The notes beneath the pieces were generated by a model. That model had not been told where the DNA came from, made no database searches, and saw only the letters and a list, made by a program, of their open reading frames with translations. DNA of 64,000 bases from the NCBI GenBank assembly GCA_911728455.2, contig OU452239.1:11824328-11888327 (forward strand), in the 5' to 3' direction. Positions 9,601-19,600 of the stretch are shown piece by piece. The first letter of the stretch is position 1. Each line of letters opens with the position of its first letter. The position numbers and the translations under genes were made by a program. Origin of the DNA: Marthasterias glacialis. Lineage: Eukaryota > Echinodermata > Asteroidea > Forcipulatida > Asteriidae.

Positions 9601-11331
9601 TGTCACAGATTATACCTGGTATGGTTAGAAAAATGAATGTACATGTAGTAACGAATAGATTCACTCACGTATTGATTGGTCCATACCAGGTCTCGACAAG
9701 TCCCCGGATGCGAGAAGGGGCGATGCTGCATTTTGCATGTACATGGGCGGGGCATGTGGCAACGAGTGGGCTGGCGACTGGGCATTGTGTCCCGGGGTAC
9801 TTTGGATTCTGCAAGGCGATCCTTTGAGAAGTAGGGAAAAGGAGAATATAATTAAGTATGAATAAGACCAGAACACAATTTAAAAAAAAAAAGCAAATAT
9901 CTTTCTCAGGGATGTTGTGCATTTTAGGCCTATGTTTCCTTTTTATACTTCAGCAATAGAAAAAAAAATTGTCCGGCATGTAGGTGATGGGGTTGTGCCT
10001 TTGATGATACAAGCATGGAATTTGGCACACAGTCAGAGTATGTCGTGAGGATGGGTTATAGGGTCATCGCACATTCGTCCTTTGAAAAAAAAAGGTATAA
10101 CAACAACCAATGTCAGCCATTTTGACAATTTTGAAAATTGCTTGTTGATTCTACCTTTTTTTTTTTTTTCAAAGGACCAATCTTTCTCATGACATACACT
10201 GACTGTGTGTCACTCATGCTGGTATCATCCAAGGCACAATTCACCAAATATCTGCTTCACTATACAGGGGGTGTTTTGGGGGGATCTTCAATTTGTAATT
10301 TTCTCACATTGTACCTTTAAATTTATGTTACTTCACAACAAAACCTTGATGAATTGTAATGAAATAAATTAATGACCAATCTTAAAATAAAATGCTCATA
10401 AAAGTGTTGTTTAATGTGTCTATTTTGAATGATTATGATTTTGGTTTTAATTGGAAACTTTGAGTAATAAAAATTAAAAATTTTATTTTCATTTTCATTG
10501 TCATATATTTATTTTCATTTTTATTTTTAATCACTCAAATTTCCAATCAAAACCAAAATTATAATCATTTGTATTTTCGTTCTCATTTCATTATCATTTT
10601 CGGTTTTGTTGTCATTTTGAGGTTAAGGTTAGGGCTAGGGTTAGGGTTGGGTTTCAATTCCCCAAATATCTGCTTCACTATACAGGGGGTGTTTTTTTTG
10701 GGGGGGGGATCTTCAATTTGTAATTTTCTCACATTTAACCTTTTTATACGGAAGTATCAATTCGCTTGAGTATTGGCACCGGTAAAGATTGTTTTTAATC
10801 GATTAATCCCAATTAAACTATCTGTTATTTGTTCCCATGATGAATACCAATCCGGGATTGTACCTTTAAATTTATGTTACTTCACAACAACACCTCGATG
10901 AACTGTAATGAAATAAATTAATGACCAATCTTAAAATAAAATGCTCATGAAAGTGTTGTTTAAATGTGTCTATTTTGTGACAATGTGGATCTTCTGGAAT
11001 CGTAATTTTCCAGCAAGAATAAAACTTAATGTAAAGCAAAATTAAAGAACTATATATATATAATTAGAAAAGAAAAAAAACCCAGAGGATTTTCCGAACA
11101 CCGGAAGTATAATATTAGTTGCTCAACGGTCAGTGTAGACAGTCAATTTTACCCCCATTGCAAAAAACAAGATGGCTGCGTCAAACTACGGGGTCTACGT
11201 TTGGGATAATGTTTTAAATTTTAAGTTTGTAATGTAGTCATAGAAATTTTCAAAAATCATGTATCTACATTACCCATCGACTCCACTGGCGGCAAAGATG
11301 ACGTTGGTGTTTGCGATGTAAACCCCTCCAT
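648..11331 (-). CDS. SSUH2: SSUH2-like protein (ssu-2 homologue), 3' partial, nine exons
   Basis: Minus-strand exons, in order: 11274-11331 (ATG at 11331), 9669-9821, 8858-9010, 4473-4533, 3856-3988, 3440-3500, 2215-2339, 1416-1478 and 648-727. All junctions are GT-AG and keep phase; 887 nt of coding sequence is present. The product starts MEGFTSQTPTSSLPP, continues through a Pro/Ser/Ala-rich low-complexity N-terminus, then the conserved SSUH2 core: a segment with HHCCYGK, then YTLETFVESR, then NIDGP with a Trp-Asp, then four cysteine pairs of DnaJ-like CxxCxGxG type (CFACIGRG, CFRCKGRG, CKYCKATG, CVYCRGKG). Human SSUH2 has the same order. The biochemical role of the family is poorly known; human SSUH2 has been linked to tooth dentin development. 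The C-terminal half is missing because the window ends. The 61-nt exon at 4473-4533 rests mainly on phase and splice sites, so it is the least certain. The reading frame shows no breaks. Confidence 0.87.
1014..1217. repeat. Long hairpin element with about 85-bp arms
   Basis: The left arm, from GGTTTTCGGTAGACACC through GAACCGGTTACAACTC, is repeated in reverse complement at the right end around a short centre rich in ACTGATCGAAACG. It sits in an SSUH2-like intron. Diverged relatives carrying the same GATCGAAAC, AACTC and GGTTCT pieces are seen near 26900-27005 and 45396-45540. The structure is that of a non-autonomous foldback or MITE. Confidence 0.8.
1578..1854 (+). repeat. MITE-A copy 1 (TAGACCTTATG ends), carrying a nested hairpin
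   Basis: Starts TAGACCTTATGAATTGACG and ends with the inverted GGTCTA. It carries GCCGCCATCTT next to a TGACGTCA palindrome, as do the sister copies in this window. The centre is interrupted by a separate hairpin at 1649-1764, which explains why this copy is about 110 bp longer than the others. Confidence 0.8.
1649..1764. repeat. Hairpin inserted inside MITE-A copy 1
   Basis: Begins GTACTCTCTA and ends TAGAGAGTAC. The arms pair around an AACTGCAGG centre with several mismatches. Sister MITE-A copies lack this block, so it is a later insertion. Confidence 0.7.
1895..2130 (-). repeat. tRNA-derived SINE fragment, minus orientation
   Basis: On the minus strand it starts with a tRNA-like head (GTCTTGGCCGAGCGGTCGAG) and continues to a body with CTCCTATGGAGTTGAGATGG. 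The same body occurs at 20880-21056 and 44805-45060, so it is a dispersed family and not a functional tRNA. Confidence 0.65.
2945..3325 (-). repeat. tRNA-derived SINE, minus orientation
   Basis: The minus strand begins GTGTCGTGGCCGAGCGGTTG, continues with a TGGGTTCGAATCCC B-box region and a body with ACTTGTG/AAGACACT motifs, and ends in an ATT-rich tail. The same architecture is found at 34300-34635, 41360-41720 and 54780-55160. Confidence 0.75.
4861..5002 (+). repeat. MITE-A copy 2, compact
   Basis: Runs from TGGACCTTATGAATCGACG to GCATGGTCTG with GCCGCCATCTTGG near the left end and TGACGTCA near the right end. It lies just upstream of the SSUH2-like exon at 4473-4533, in the intron before it. 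Confidence 0.75.
5285..5580. repeat. Possible decayed MITE-B copy
   Basis: The left side has GGACCGATCCAGTAAGC followed by a CAATCA motif. The right side has GGGCGGGGCTTAACGGGTC. These match the ends of the four clearer MITE-B copies, but the outermost bases do not, so the limits are uncertain. Confidence 0.4.
6021..6102 (+). tRNA. tRNA-Ser (anticodon AGA), gene 1 of 4
   Basis: This 82-nt type II tRNA has acceptor stem GTAGTCG pairing with CGACTAC plus discriminator G. The A box is TGGCCGAGCGGTTAAGG. The anticodon loop CTAGAAA puts AGA at 6054-6056, reading UCU serine codons. The long variable arm TGGGGTCTCCCC is the serine hallmark and GGTTCGAATCC is the B box. T-runs follow within 15 nt as a Pol III terminator. 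It lies antisense in an SSUH2-like intron. Confidence 0.97.
6157..6180 (+). pseudogene. tRNA-Ser 3'-half fragment 1
   Basis: The stretch repeats the T-arm and acceptor 3' strand of the neighbouring tRNA (GCAGGTTCAAATCCTGCCG, then ACT) with one change in the B box and no 5' half. It is followed by GAGGTTTCGTCTTTTG. An equivalent fragment follows gene 3. Confidence 0.75.
6317..6398 (+). tRNA. tRNA-Ser (anticodon AGA), gene 2 of 4
   Basis: 82 nt, same structure as gene 1. The D-loop region is GAGTGGTTAAGG and the anticodon stem GACAGA pairs with TCTGTT, a compensated change against GATAGA/TCTATT in genes 1 and 3. The loop again shows AGA. All stems pair, and ATTTTTG follows as terminator. It appears functional. 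Confidence 0.97.
6483..6564 (+). tRNA. tRNA-Ser (anticodon AGA), gene 3 of 4
   Basis: 82 nt, identical in sequence to gene 1 as far as I can read, including the GATAGA/TCTATT anticodon stem. It sits 462 bp downstream of gene 1 and has a similar downstream flank, which suggests tandem duplication of a two-gene block. Confidence 0.97.
6620..6641 (+). pseudogene. tRNA-Ser 3'-half fragment 2
   Basis: ACAGGTTCGAATCCTGCCGA followed by CT repeats the tRNA T-arm and acceptor end without a 5' half. The flank GAGATTTCGTCTTTTG matches that of fragment 1, so it belongs to the duplicated block. Confidence 0.75.
6818..6899 (+). tRNA. tRNA-Ser (anticodon AGA), gene 4 of 4
   Basis: 82 nt with the GACAGA/TCTGTT anticodon stem of gene 2, anticodon AGA, variable arm GGGGTCTCCCC and B box GGTTCGAATCC. 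It is followed by ATTTTTG. It pairs with gene 2 as gene 3 pairs with gene 1. Confidence 0.97.
7201..7520. repeat. Short inverted-repeat element with 40-bp ends
   Basis: The left end GTACGAAGCTCTGGAAGTGC, continuing to the CTTGTTGAGATCCT region, is matched inverted by AGGATCTCAACAAG through the CTCCGTAC end. The interior carries repeated ATGTCG/CGACAT and AAATTATCTC/GAGATAAATT pieces. ACCA lies just outside both ends and may be a target duplication. No transposase frame is present, so it is a MITE in an SSUH2-like intron. Confidence 0.8.
7659..7831 (-). repeat. MITE-A copy 3, both ends intact
   Basis: TAGACCTTATGCACATGACG at the left is matched by TGACGTCAATGCATAAGGTC, then TA, at the right. 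Both terminal repeats keep a TGACGTCA palindrome, and the right end also has AGATGGCGGC. This is the best preserved copy in the window and is inverted relative to copies 1, 2 and 4. Confidence 0.85.
8493..8655 (+). repeat. MITE-A copy 4
   Basis: The left end TAGACCTTATGCACTGACG and GCCGCCATCTT are intact; the right end (GTGCATAAGACT) is decayed. It lies about 200 bp downstream, on the minus strand, of the SSUH2-like exon 8858-9010. Confidence 0.8.
10230..10980 (+). repeat. Duplicated segment, second copy split by an insertion
   Basis: The block from CAAATATCTGCTTCACTATA to GTTGTTTAATGTGTC at about 10244-10430 recurs at about 10658-10738 and 10855-10980. Roughly 115 bp of unrelated sequence lies between the two halves of the second copy. 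Between the copies is a TTTTCATTTT-rich tract. Confidence 0.75.
10621..10651 (+). repeat. Short interstitial telomere-like tract
   Basis: About five imperfect TTAGGG hexamers (AAGGTTAGGGCTAGGGTTAG, then GGTTGGG) lie between the two copies of the duplicated segment. A weaker version is at 14262-14301. Confidence 0.6.
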
Positions 11332-13390
11332 TTTCCCTAAACCAGCCAACTACAAGTTCAGATCAACGATTTTGACACCAGCTGCTTGTAGAATTTTTTT
11401 TTTTTTCATAAAGCACGCACAGAGGATGAACATAAACATTATATGGTTTAATTGCGTATCCTGATATCGTCCAGCACATTTATAAATTTATTGCGTATCT
11501 GTCAGATCTATTAACAGTTAAATGATAGTTTGTCTTCTGCTAATACCACCGGTATAGCTTTGATCTCGTGCACCAACGAGGGGATGGAAACACGGCAACC
11601 GATTCCACCTAATCTGATGGCGTTCTTGTTGATACGTTTACCCCCTATCCCCATGGCAACATTGGTAAATAATTATGCGCGATATTGATTCTAGGTTATT
11701 CATTACAAGATGGTGCGTGTTACAATGTCGTCGTTTTTCTCCTTGTACTTGATTCGTTCCAGTGTGTGACAATGCAAGGCCAACATGCTAAATATAGATC
11801 CTTTGTGACTTACACGACATCACGTTTGAACTTTAATGTATTATTGTATGATATGAAAGATACATTATTGGTTATTCGAACAGAGCATTAAAAATCCAAC
11901 CCTATTTTCAGGAAAAAGGTGCAAAGGTTTGTTTACAAATTCCCGCTGTTGAGATTTTCGCTCGTGAATATTTAGCTAGTGCGCCTTAGTCATTTTCTTA
12001 TTAGACAAACAGCATGAGTGTTTGATCACATTGTTCGTACTTTACACCTGGGGTCGATAGTTTGATTTTGGTAATTTTGGCTTAATAATAAACTAAACGT
12101 TGTTAATAAACAGTTTGGTTAATCTTATGTCGACATTAAATCGATCAGGACAGCTTATTCAGTACATTTACCGTTCAAATGCATCGCCCATTTTTCGCCG
12201 TATAAGAATAACTATTTTTTGTAACGATTTTTTTCTCCGGAGGAATGTTGACAGATTAATACGGAAGCTTAAAGTGACCTGCCGAGTTGCCGCGTTTCCG
12301 AGTTATTTTTTATCAGAGAAAGACGGAATACCGTGATATTTCAGACGTGTTCTGAGTTAGTACCACACAGAAAGACGTCTTTCCCCGATACCGTATCTCA
12401 GAAATCCGTCTTTCCCTAATATACCTTACCTTTTCATTTTCATTTTATGAAAATGAAATTTTTAATTTTAATCACTCTAACTTTCCAATCAAAACCAAAA
12501 TCATAATCATTTGCGTTTTCGTTCTCGTTTTAGTTTTTTTCATTTTCATTTTCATTTTCGATTCAGTTTCAGTTTCAGTTTCAGTCAAGTTTCATTTATA
12601 TATTTTTTGTAAATTTTAATGTCAATTTTAAAACAACACTTGAAACAAACCTAAAAACAACCCTTAAAACAACTCTAACCCTCAAAACATCCCTTACCAT
12701 AAAATGAAAAAATACCCTAAAAAATAACCATAAAACCCTTCCCATACACAGATATCATTATACCCTATGTAGGATTATCGTGCCATTGCAACAACGTGAT
12801 AGCCAATAAGAAGCCGAAAACGGTAGCGCGCTACCCGATATTGTAATTTACTGCGATGCGCGCTCTCTATTCGTCAAGACCAGAAATTGTAATAACCAAT
12901 AAGAAGTCGTAAAATGAGGAGCGCGGAACCCAATATTATAATTCACCGTAGATCGTGGGGAGAGCAACCAATAAGAAGTCATGATGATACCTGATATTAT
13001 AATAAAAGGGCCATAGGAACGAAAAGGAGAATGCCTGTTGTGCATACTCAGTACATGTAAACCCAATACTAGGCTGCTGTATTTGGCGATTGCATTTTTG
13101 TCAAATTTTCTTGAAAATGGCAACTATTCACAGATTACAACGAATTGACTCAACATAATACAACAAGGTTTTGAGTGTTGTTCACAATTTGTCTACTGGA
13201 TATTATATCCACAAGACCCAACGGGCATGAATTCTTCTGGCTATCAAAAGCAAAGGTATACAAAGGTATGGGAGCGTGGTTATTGAGGGGTGTAGGTTAA
13301 AGCTGGAATTGCCTGATCTGCCGGACTGGTCAGAACTAAAAAAAAAAAAAATATATTTGTAAAGGGATGACCTAACAATACCTATAGTAT

Positions 13391-13556
13391 ACAAACATTG
13401 ACTGCTTCGAGTGGCGTAGTAAAACTAGTCACTCGAGGTGATCCCCGGAGCAGCCTATCTTCCCGAGGCGGAGCCGAGGGAAGATAGGCAGCTCCGGGGA
13501 TCACCGATAGTGACTAGTTTTACTACGCCACGAGATAAAGCAGTCAATATTTGTTT
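13391..13556. repeat. Long hairpin element with about 75-bp arms
   Basis: The left arm contains GACTGCTTCGAGTGGCGTAG and ACTAGTCACT followed by GATCCCCGGAG. The right arm is its reverse complement, ending at AAGCAGTCAATATTTG. The centre TCCCGAGGCGGAGCCGAGGG is itself palindromic. A small relative of the centre, flanked by ACTAGTT, lies at 52310-52372 in a CFAP44 intron. Confidence 0.85.
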
Positions 13557-14589
13557 TATAACACCTCAATTTCATCCATTTTGTGGTAATATTCGTTAAA
13601 CAACTGTGCGTATATCAGTCTTCAAACAACTGTATAAAATCTGACAGGAAATCTTGACAAAAAGAAAAAAGGGGTACCACACTGCCTTCGTTCTCATACC
13701 GTATTTCAAATGCACGTATTATTTGATCGTTTCACGGGGTTCGAGGTTGTCGTTGGATAGTACCATTTAATAGTTCTTTTGGTCGGTGTGCAGTGTGATA
13801 GTAAAAATACACAACACCACGTGACGCACGTTCGGCCAATCAACAGATAGAATCAAAGGAAGAGGTGTTATAACATGCAACATTGTTTGTACATGGCTGA
13901 TGAACGTGAGATAATGTCAGGATCCAGACAATAATTCATTTTTAGTGTTTCATTAACTACCACTAATCATTGGCGATGTTTGTGTATGCAACACCTTAAA
14001 TGAAAGCTTGTACCTTCCCCGAATCTATGAAAATAGCTATTTGAAATTTAAATCTCAATTTTTGGGTCAATGGGCCGAAAATTGGACCCAGTGTCTTTTA
14101 CATATTATACCCTTTCAGTAGTCTTTTCAATATGAAGTTTTAAAATGTATTTGGGCTGCAATTTTTCTTTTCCCGGGAAAAGAAACTCGTACCAGGAACT
14201 ATTTTTTTTTAAACCGGAATGAAACCACCATATGGTTGTTACGGTTGTTTACTTGTGGTTACGGTTAGGGTTGGAGTTGGAGGTTTAGGGATTGGGTTAG
14301 CTTCAAGCATTCCCAAAGTTGTACATATGACGCCATGGAAACTTTAAGAATTCTCATTTTCATTGTCAACTTTTAATAAAGTATTGTTCTCTTCCAAATA
14401 AATATTTCATATAACACAATCATTTATATATATATTTACATTATATAAACAAAACAAAAACCATGCAAGTCAAGCTACTGTTTTTTTTAATAACATAACC
14501 ACAATAAAACAAATTTTACGGCTTTTTTTTTTAAAGATCTAAATTAGTTTTGCATTGTTGGGATTAAAAGTAGAGAAACTAGCATTAGA

Positions 14590-14700
14590 GATCCCCCCCC
14601 CCCCCGAAAGAAGAACAAAAAAACTGAAATAAGCACGTCTTGCATGTGCACAAAAATCCCAAGACATCTTTATCCCCCCCCCCCCCCCCCCGAGGAGGGG
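14590..14700. repeat. Two long C homopolymer tracts
   Basis: Runs of more than ten C occur at about 14592-14605 and 14675-14692, the second followed by GAGGAGGGGGCGG. Length in such tracts is often unstable or misassembled. Confidence 0.7.
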
Positions 14701-15099
14701 GCGGTGTTTCACTAAAACTAATTATTGCTGACATTTTTACAAGTTGGTTGTATTGTGTGCTTATTGGAAACTGGTGGATGGAAATCAATTCCCTCTTCCC
14801 AAAACCAAGTACGTCACTGATGTGCTTAATATACAGGTAGCAATTTATCCTGTCAGTTTATTAACAACTCTGCAAAACATATCTAAATTTTATTTGTTCA
14901 TTTAATACAAAACATATTTATTTGTATAACAGTGTAAGGTTTAAATATCAAGCTTAACTTCGATTAAGTCTCTTTGGTAAAACCTTTCCGGTAAAAACAA
15001 CCTCTCTTTTGGACTCACAAAATCTTACACAATGTACAGTGTTACTAATGTCACATGTTTGAATAATTTGTGGACATTTATTTTGGTTATAAATACATC

Positions 15100-15500
15100 A
15101 AGCTGCTTTTAAGTCGGAAAAAATATTGCTTAACAGTTTCCCGCAATTAAACAGCAATGAGTGGGATACCAGTCATATGTGGTACATTTGCCATGGTATT
15201 TTGGATGGTAACCTTATTTTGGTAAGCATTGTTGTACTTGGCTGCTTTCGGAGTTTCAGGCGAATGCAGCTTTATGAAGTTGCGCCCTGGTCTCAATTTC
15301 ATAGAGCTGCTTAAGCAGCAAATAGTGCTTAACAATTTTATGCTAAGCATCAATGAGCAGGATACCAGTCACAAATGGCACATGTGGAATGGTATTTTGA
15401 GTGGCAACCTTATTCTGGTAAGCATAATTTTGATGAGCTTAGCTATTTTTTGTGTTTAAGCAGCTTTATGAGATTGCGCCCTGGTCTCATTCCTAACAAT
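15100..15500 (+). repeat. Tandem copies of a TTTCATAGAGCTGCTTAAG element
   Basis: Two related units with GGTATTTTG, GGTAACCTTATTTTGGTAAG and a TTTATGAAGTTGCGCCCTGG end follow one another. The same element, complete with inverted ends, is at 40735-40925, and a diverged one is near 30345-30570. Confidence 0.65.
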
Positions 15501-15539
15501 ATGTTTGATTTTATTTTGATACCACATTCTCAGCAGCGT

Positions 15540-15720
15540 AGCCTGGATTTTTTCACTGGGGGGGGGGGGCGGGGGAAGGGCATTGCTTTTCAGTATGGTG
15601 GGGCAGGGGGCCAAATATTTTAGCGCATTACAAGTATCTGGAATATTTGTGGGGGCACCTGGGGAGGGGGGGACTGGAAAAATGTGGGGGGGGGGGCACA
15701 TGCCCCGGGTGGCTACGTTG
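15540..15720 (+). repeat. G-rich dispersed repeat
   Basis: TAGCCTGGATTTTTTCACTG, long G runs, then GGGCACATGCCCC and GGTGGCTACGTTGCTG. It shares its start, G-run spacing and GGCTACGT end with 17605-17790 (GGTTACGTCGCTGG there), so they are two copies of one repeat. Confidence 0.6.
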
Positions 15721-16013
15721 CTGCACATTCGGTATTTCATATCTGTCAGCTTTGTTGATGAATATTTGTCAGTGGATTAATCAATTAATTGTGGGGTTGT
15801 GGATGAACTACTGTACATCTAGCACTCGGCATAGTTGTTGATGTATAAACATCTCTGGTACCTCACACCGGTCAGCTTAAATGTTGACTCCTAAAAGCAT
15901 CCACTCTGAGAATCGATCAACTATTTGGTGGATCTGTGGAAAATCTGTTCGCACTTCAAACACTAGTCTGCGTAGTTGTTGATACATGCACACACACCTT
16001 CAAGTACAAAATC

Positions 16014-16163
16014 TATAATACACATATGGACTGGCAATGAGGTCATTAGTGCATGTCTATGCACTCTGAGGGAAATAGGACCCTCTTCTGGTCACTCACA
16101 GGCCTGAGGGGTGCATAGAAGTGCACTAGTGACCGAATTATGCCAGTCCATATGTGTTTTATA
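16014..16163. repeat. Hairpin element with inverted ends
   Basis: The left end ACACATATGGACTGGCA is matched by TGCCAGTCCATATGTGT at the right. The inner arms also pair (GTGCATGTCTATGCACTC against GGGTGCATAGAAGTGCAC). It lies a few hundred bases downstream of the EI24 stop codon. Confidence 0.8.
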
Positions 16164-16653
16164 ACACACCTCAGTCAACAATAACTATGAAGAAAAAAGT
16201 ATTACATTTTTAAAAAAATTGTTTAGCTGAACTGTTTTAATTCAACAATTAACCCATGAGTAATTAACCCACGACTAATTCAACCATGAACAATTCAATA
16301 ATTGAAGGAACGCTTTTAAATTATCTAGATTCAGTTTTTTAGCTGCTGTTTACTGTTCAGACCATGAGAGGGCGCTGTAACCAGTCAACAATTTGAGTAT
16401 AGTGCCCAGTTTGGCAACTATTTCCCGCAAATTTGTGCGCGCAATGTCTTGACACACGTCTAGTTCCCAGTGGCGCAAATCTCATGCACTAGCCTAGATT
16501 TGTTAACCTCACGTGACTGTGTTTCAGCCAACCAGAATACGGAACCAGCAAGAGGTGTGTTATAACAACTTAAAGCAAATCAGTGGACAGTCTGTCGGTA
16601 CATCACATCAGTCAGCATAGTCGTTGATATAAAAACAAATACAGCACCTACAA

Positions 16654-19600
16654 TTACCGACTCATTTTAGGTCTGTGGACGGTACGGTGAAATATCCTGT
16701 TGGCGATCTCAACTACCAGTGAGAAGATGTGAAGTGGGAAATCACTGGAAAAAACAGGAGAGAAAAACAACCTCCATCATTAATAGACACTTATATAGTG
16801 TTATTACAACTATAAAGCCACCTGCCCGTCATCCGAATGGAATCATCCCAACTTCCACCTCCCCGCTCCCCCTTATCCCATTGAAACTCACCATGGCTGA
16901 CTAAGTGCGACATGCAATCAAACCAAACCACCCCTCCCTCTTCTGAATGGAATAATCCAAAGTCCCCCCTCTCTCACTCTCCATCAAAACTCACCAAGGT
17001 TGAGAAGGTGCGGCAGATATTCAACCCATGCCAGACCACCCCATCTCAACAGAATCATCCAAACTGCTCCCCACCACCCCCTTCTGAACCCCCACCATCC
17101 CCTCCCCTAGCTCCTCATCAAAACTTACCGAGGTTGATAAATGTGACAGATATTCAAACCATGCAAGACCACCCCATCTCAGAAGACTCACCCAAACCCC
17201 TCCCCACCACCCCTCCTGAACCCCCACCACCCCTCCTCTTGCTCCTCATCAAAACTCACCAAGGTTGACTTGGCGTGACAGCTTCATTTCCACTGATGAT
17301 AAACAAAGGGAAGAGAATGGAGAACAGGCAGCCTCTGATGATATAAGACGATGGCAAAGACGTCAAGACGGCCAACGGCAGACCAAAGCCAAAGAAATAC
17401 GGCCAGTTGAGTTCGATCAACGACAGCCGTCGATGAACCTTCCAACCTGTAGGGATAAAAGCAACACCAAGCTTTGAAAATGTAAAACATGAACTACCTA
17501 GATTGAAGGTGTTGACCATGTACAATTAATCAACTTCTTTCTCACTTCTGTCAATGTACACCATATAAAACTTTGAATCTTCTAAATGACACACAATTGA
17601 CACCTGATACTTCTGGTGGTGGGGGGGGGCACTGATTTTCAGTGGGGGGAGGGGTCGGCAGGTACCATGTTTTTTAATGAATTACATGTGTCTACATTTT
17701 TTTATGGGGGTGGTGCTGGTGATTTTTTTTGGGGGGGAGGGTGGGCACGAAATTTGTGGGGGACACGTGCTCCCTCAGGCACCCCCCTTGGTTACGTCGC
17801 TGGCTCTATGAAATTGGGTCCAAGGTCTAAATATTCAAAGTCGACTCACCCATATTGAACCATTTATACTCGAATGCATACAACGAATGTAGAAGACACA
17901 GGTGAAGCAGGCTCAGGAATTGACCCACGCCTGGTATGGGTACAAGACTCACCAGCATACTCTGGGGAATAAACACGCCATCAGAAAGTTGAGAAATGTC
18001 AAATTTATGACATCAGGTTTAAAAACTAAATAAAAATTTAGTGCTGTCCATGTAAGCTCGGGGGGAAGGGGGGAGATTGCAAACCTGTTACTTCATTCTT
18101 ATACAGGGGTGAGGTAGATTTTCATTGATTTAAAGGGCATCTCTATGACAAAAATGTAAATTTCTACTGGAAAAATTCAAAGGGGCAACCAGGCAATGAT
18201 CAAGGGCATCAAGGCAAGGATAAAGGGCATGGAGGTAATTGCCTCCATCGCCTCTTTGAAGCATCACGCTTGGGATTGGGGTCGGGATAAAACGGAAGAC
18301 TGACTAACAACTCAGCTTTAGATAGATGTCAATATTTGCATCAGGGAAATGAATATAATCTTCAACTTGCCTTTCACCGATGTGTGATAAGCACTGTATA
18401 CTCAGTGCTTTCGAGTCCAAAACCCCACAGGCAACTCAGGTGGGATTCGAACCCACGACTCCCGCATGACTAGAGCAAATGTCTTAACCACTAGACCACC
18501 GAGCACGCCCGGTGACGAGGAGCCAGTTCGAATCCAGTATTATTGGCGGCAGGTACCGCAAACAATTAGATAGATGACAATATTTGCATCGGGGGAATGA
18601 ATATAAATTTCAATTTGCCTTTAAACACCGATGTGTGATAAGCACTGTACACTCAGTGCTTTTGAGTCCTGTGGAAAAAAAAACACAGGCAACTCGGGTG
18701 GGATTCGAACCCACGACTCCCCCATGACTAGAGCAGATGTCTTAACCAGCTTTAGGCTCACTAAGAGGGATGGCAGACAAAAGGCCTGATGATAGGGGCA
18801 AAGTGGGCAGTGGTAGAGGTAAGGGGTTATGTCTTACAGGGCTCGATTTAGACACTAGCCCGGCGTACAAACACTAGTCAAGAGTGCTGCGGCCTAGTCA
18901 AACTTGCTTCTGGGTAGCCTGGCCTGGCTAGTCAAAAATGAATCAGATGACTCCTCTTTCTAAAATGCACCCAGTCAGTTTTCCATGTAGTGTAAATGGT
19001 TAGGCTAGTGACAATTTGTGAGGGCTAGTCAGAACTACAGCTGACTAGCCCGGTGGTTTAGTCAGAAAACAAAATTAGGGCAAGCCCTGTCTTACCTGTA
19101 GGAGAAATAAAGCTTGTATGGTTAAACTGAACAACAAATCGGCAATGAGTTCACTTAGATTCGGAAGTTGAGGTCTGCCACGGGACTTCCGGTACGCTGC
19201 ATCGGCGATGTCCTTCATGAACAAACGAAACCAAATAATAAAGTTAAGAAGGTTATAGTTGGCAGAAGCTGTTATTAGTAAGGGAATATAAGCGTGGCGA
19301 CGAGGTCTTAATCGGCCGTTTAAAACCGTCAGTGTCTCGGCCCGTGTGATATAAAGGCTCGAGACGAAGGCAAGGGCCTTTATCGCACGACCGCGACACT
19401 GTAAGGTTTTAAACGGCCGATTAAGACCGAGTCACCACTCTTTTATTCCAATTCACGAATGCCCTTTTATTGTTAAGAAATAAAATGTTGAAAAAAAATC
19501 GGAGAACGACACAGCAAATGTTTCTATTGCATGCAGTACAGTTGGTTGCTTCCAAGTTGCCAGTAAAAATTGTCTCATTGGACAAGGCTCTTGGACACTG

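Larger units (their letters stand above)
11332..16653. other. Intergenic region between SSUH2-like and EI24
   Basis: No convincing coding exon is found on either strand. The minus-strand side just above 11331 should hold the SSUH2-like promoter; no TATA box stands out. The rest is AT-rich DNA with TTTTCATTTT and AGTTTC simple repeats at 12530-12600, hairpins at 13391-13556 and 16014-16163, long C runs at 14590-14700, and dispersed repeats at 15100-15720. EI24 3' UTR is expected in its right part. Confidence 0.6.

Noticed and set aside
16912..17268. Proline-rich 118-codon plus-strand frame
   Set aside because: It arises from the CCACCCC-rich donor-bearing tandem repeat and overlaps EI24 exon 6 in antisense. 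No start context or homology is seen.
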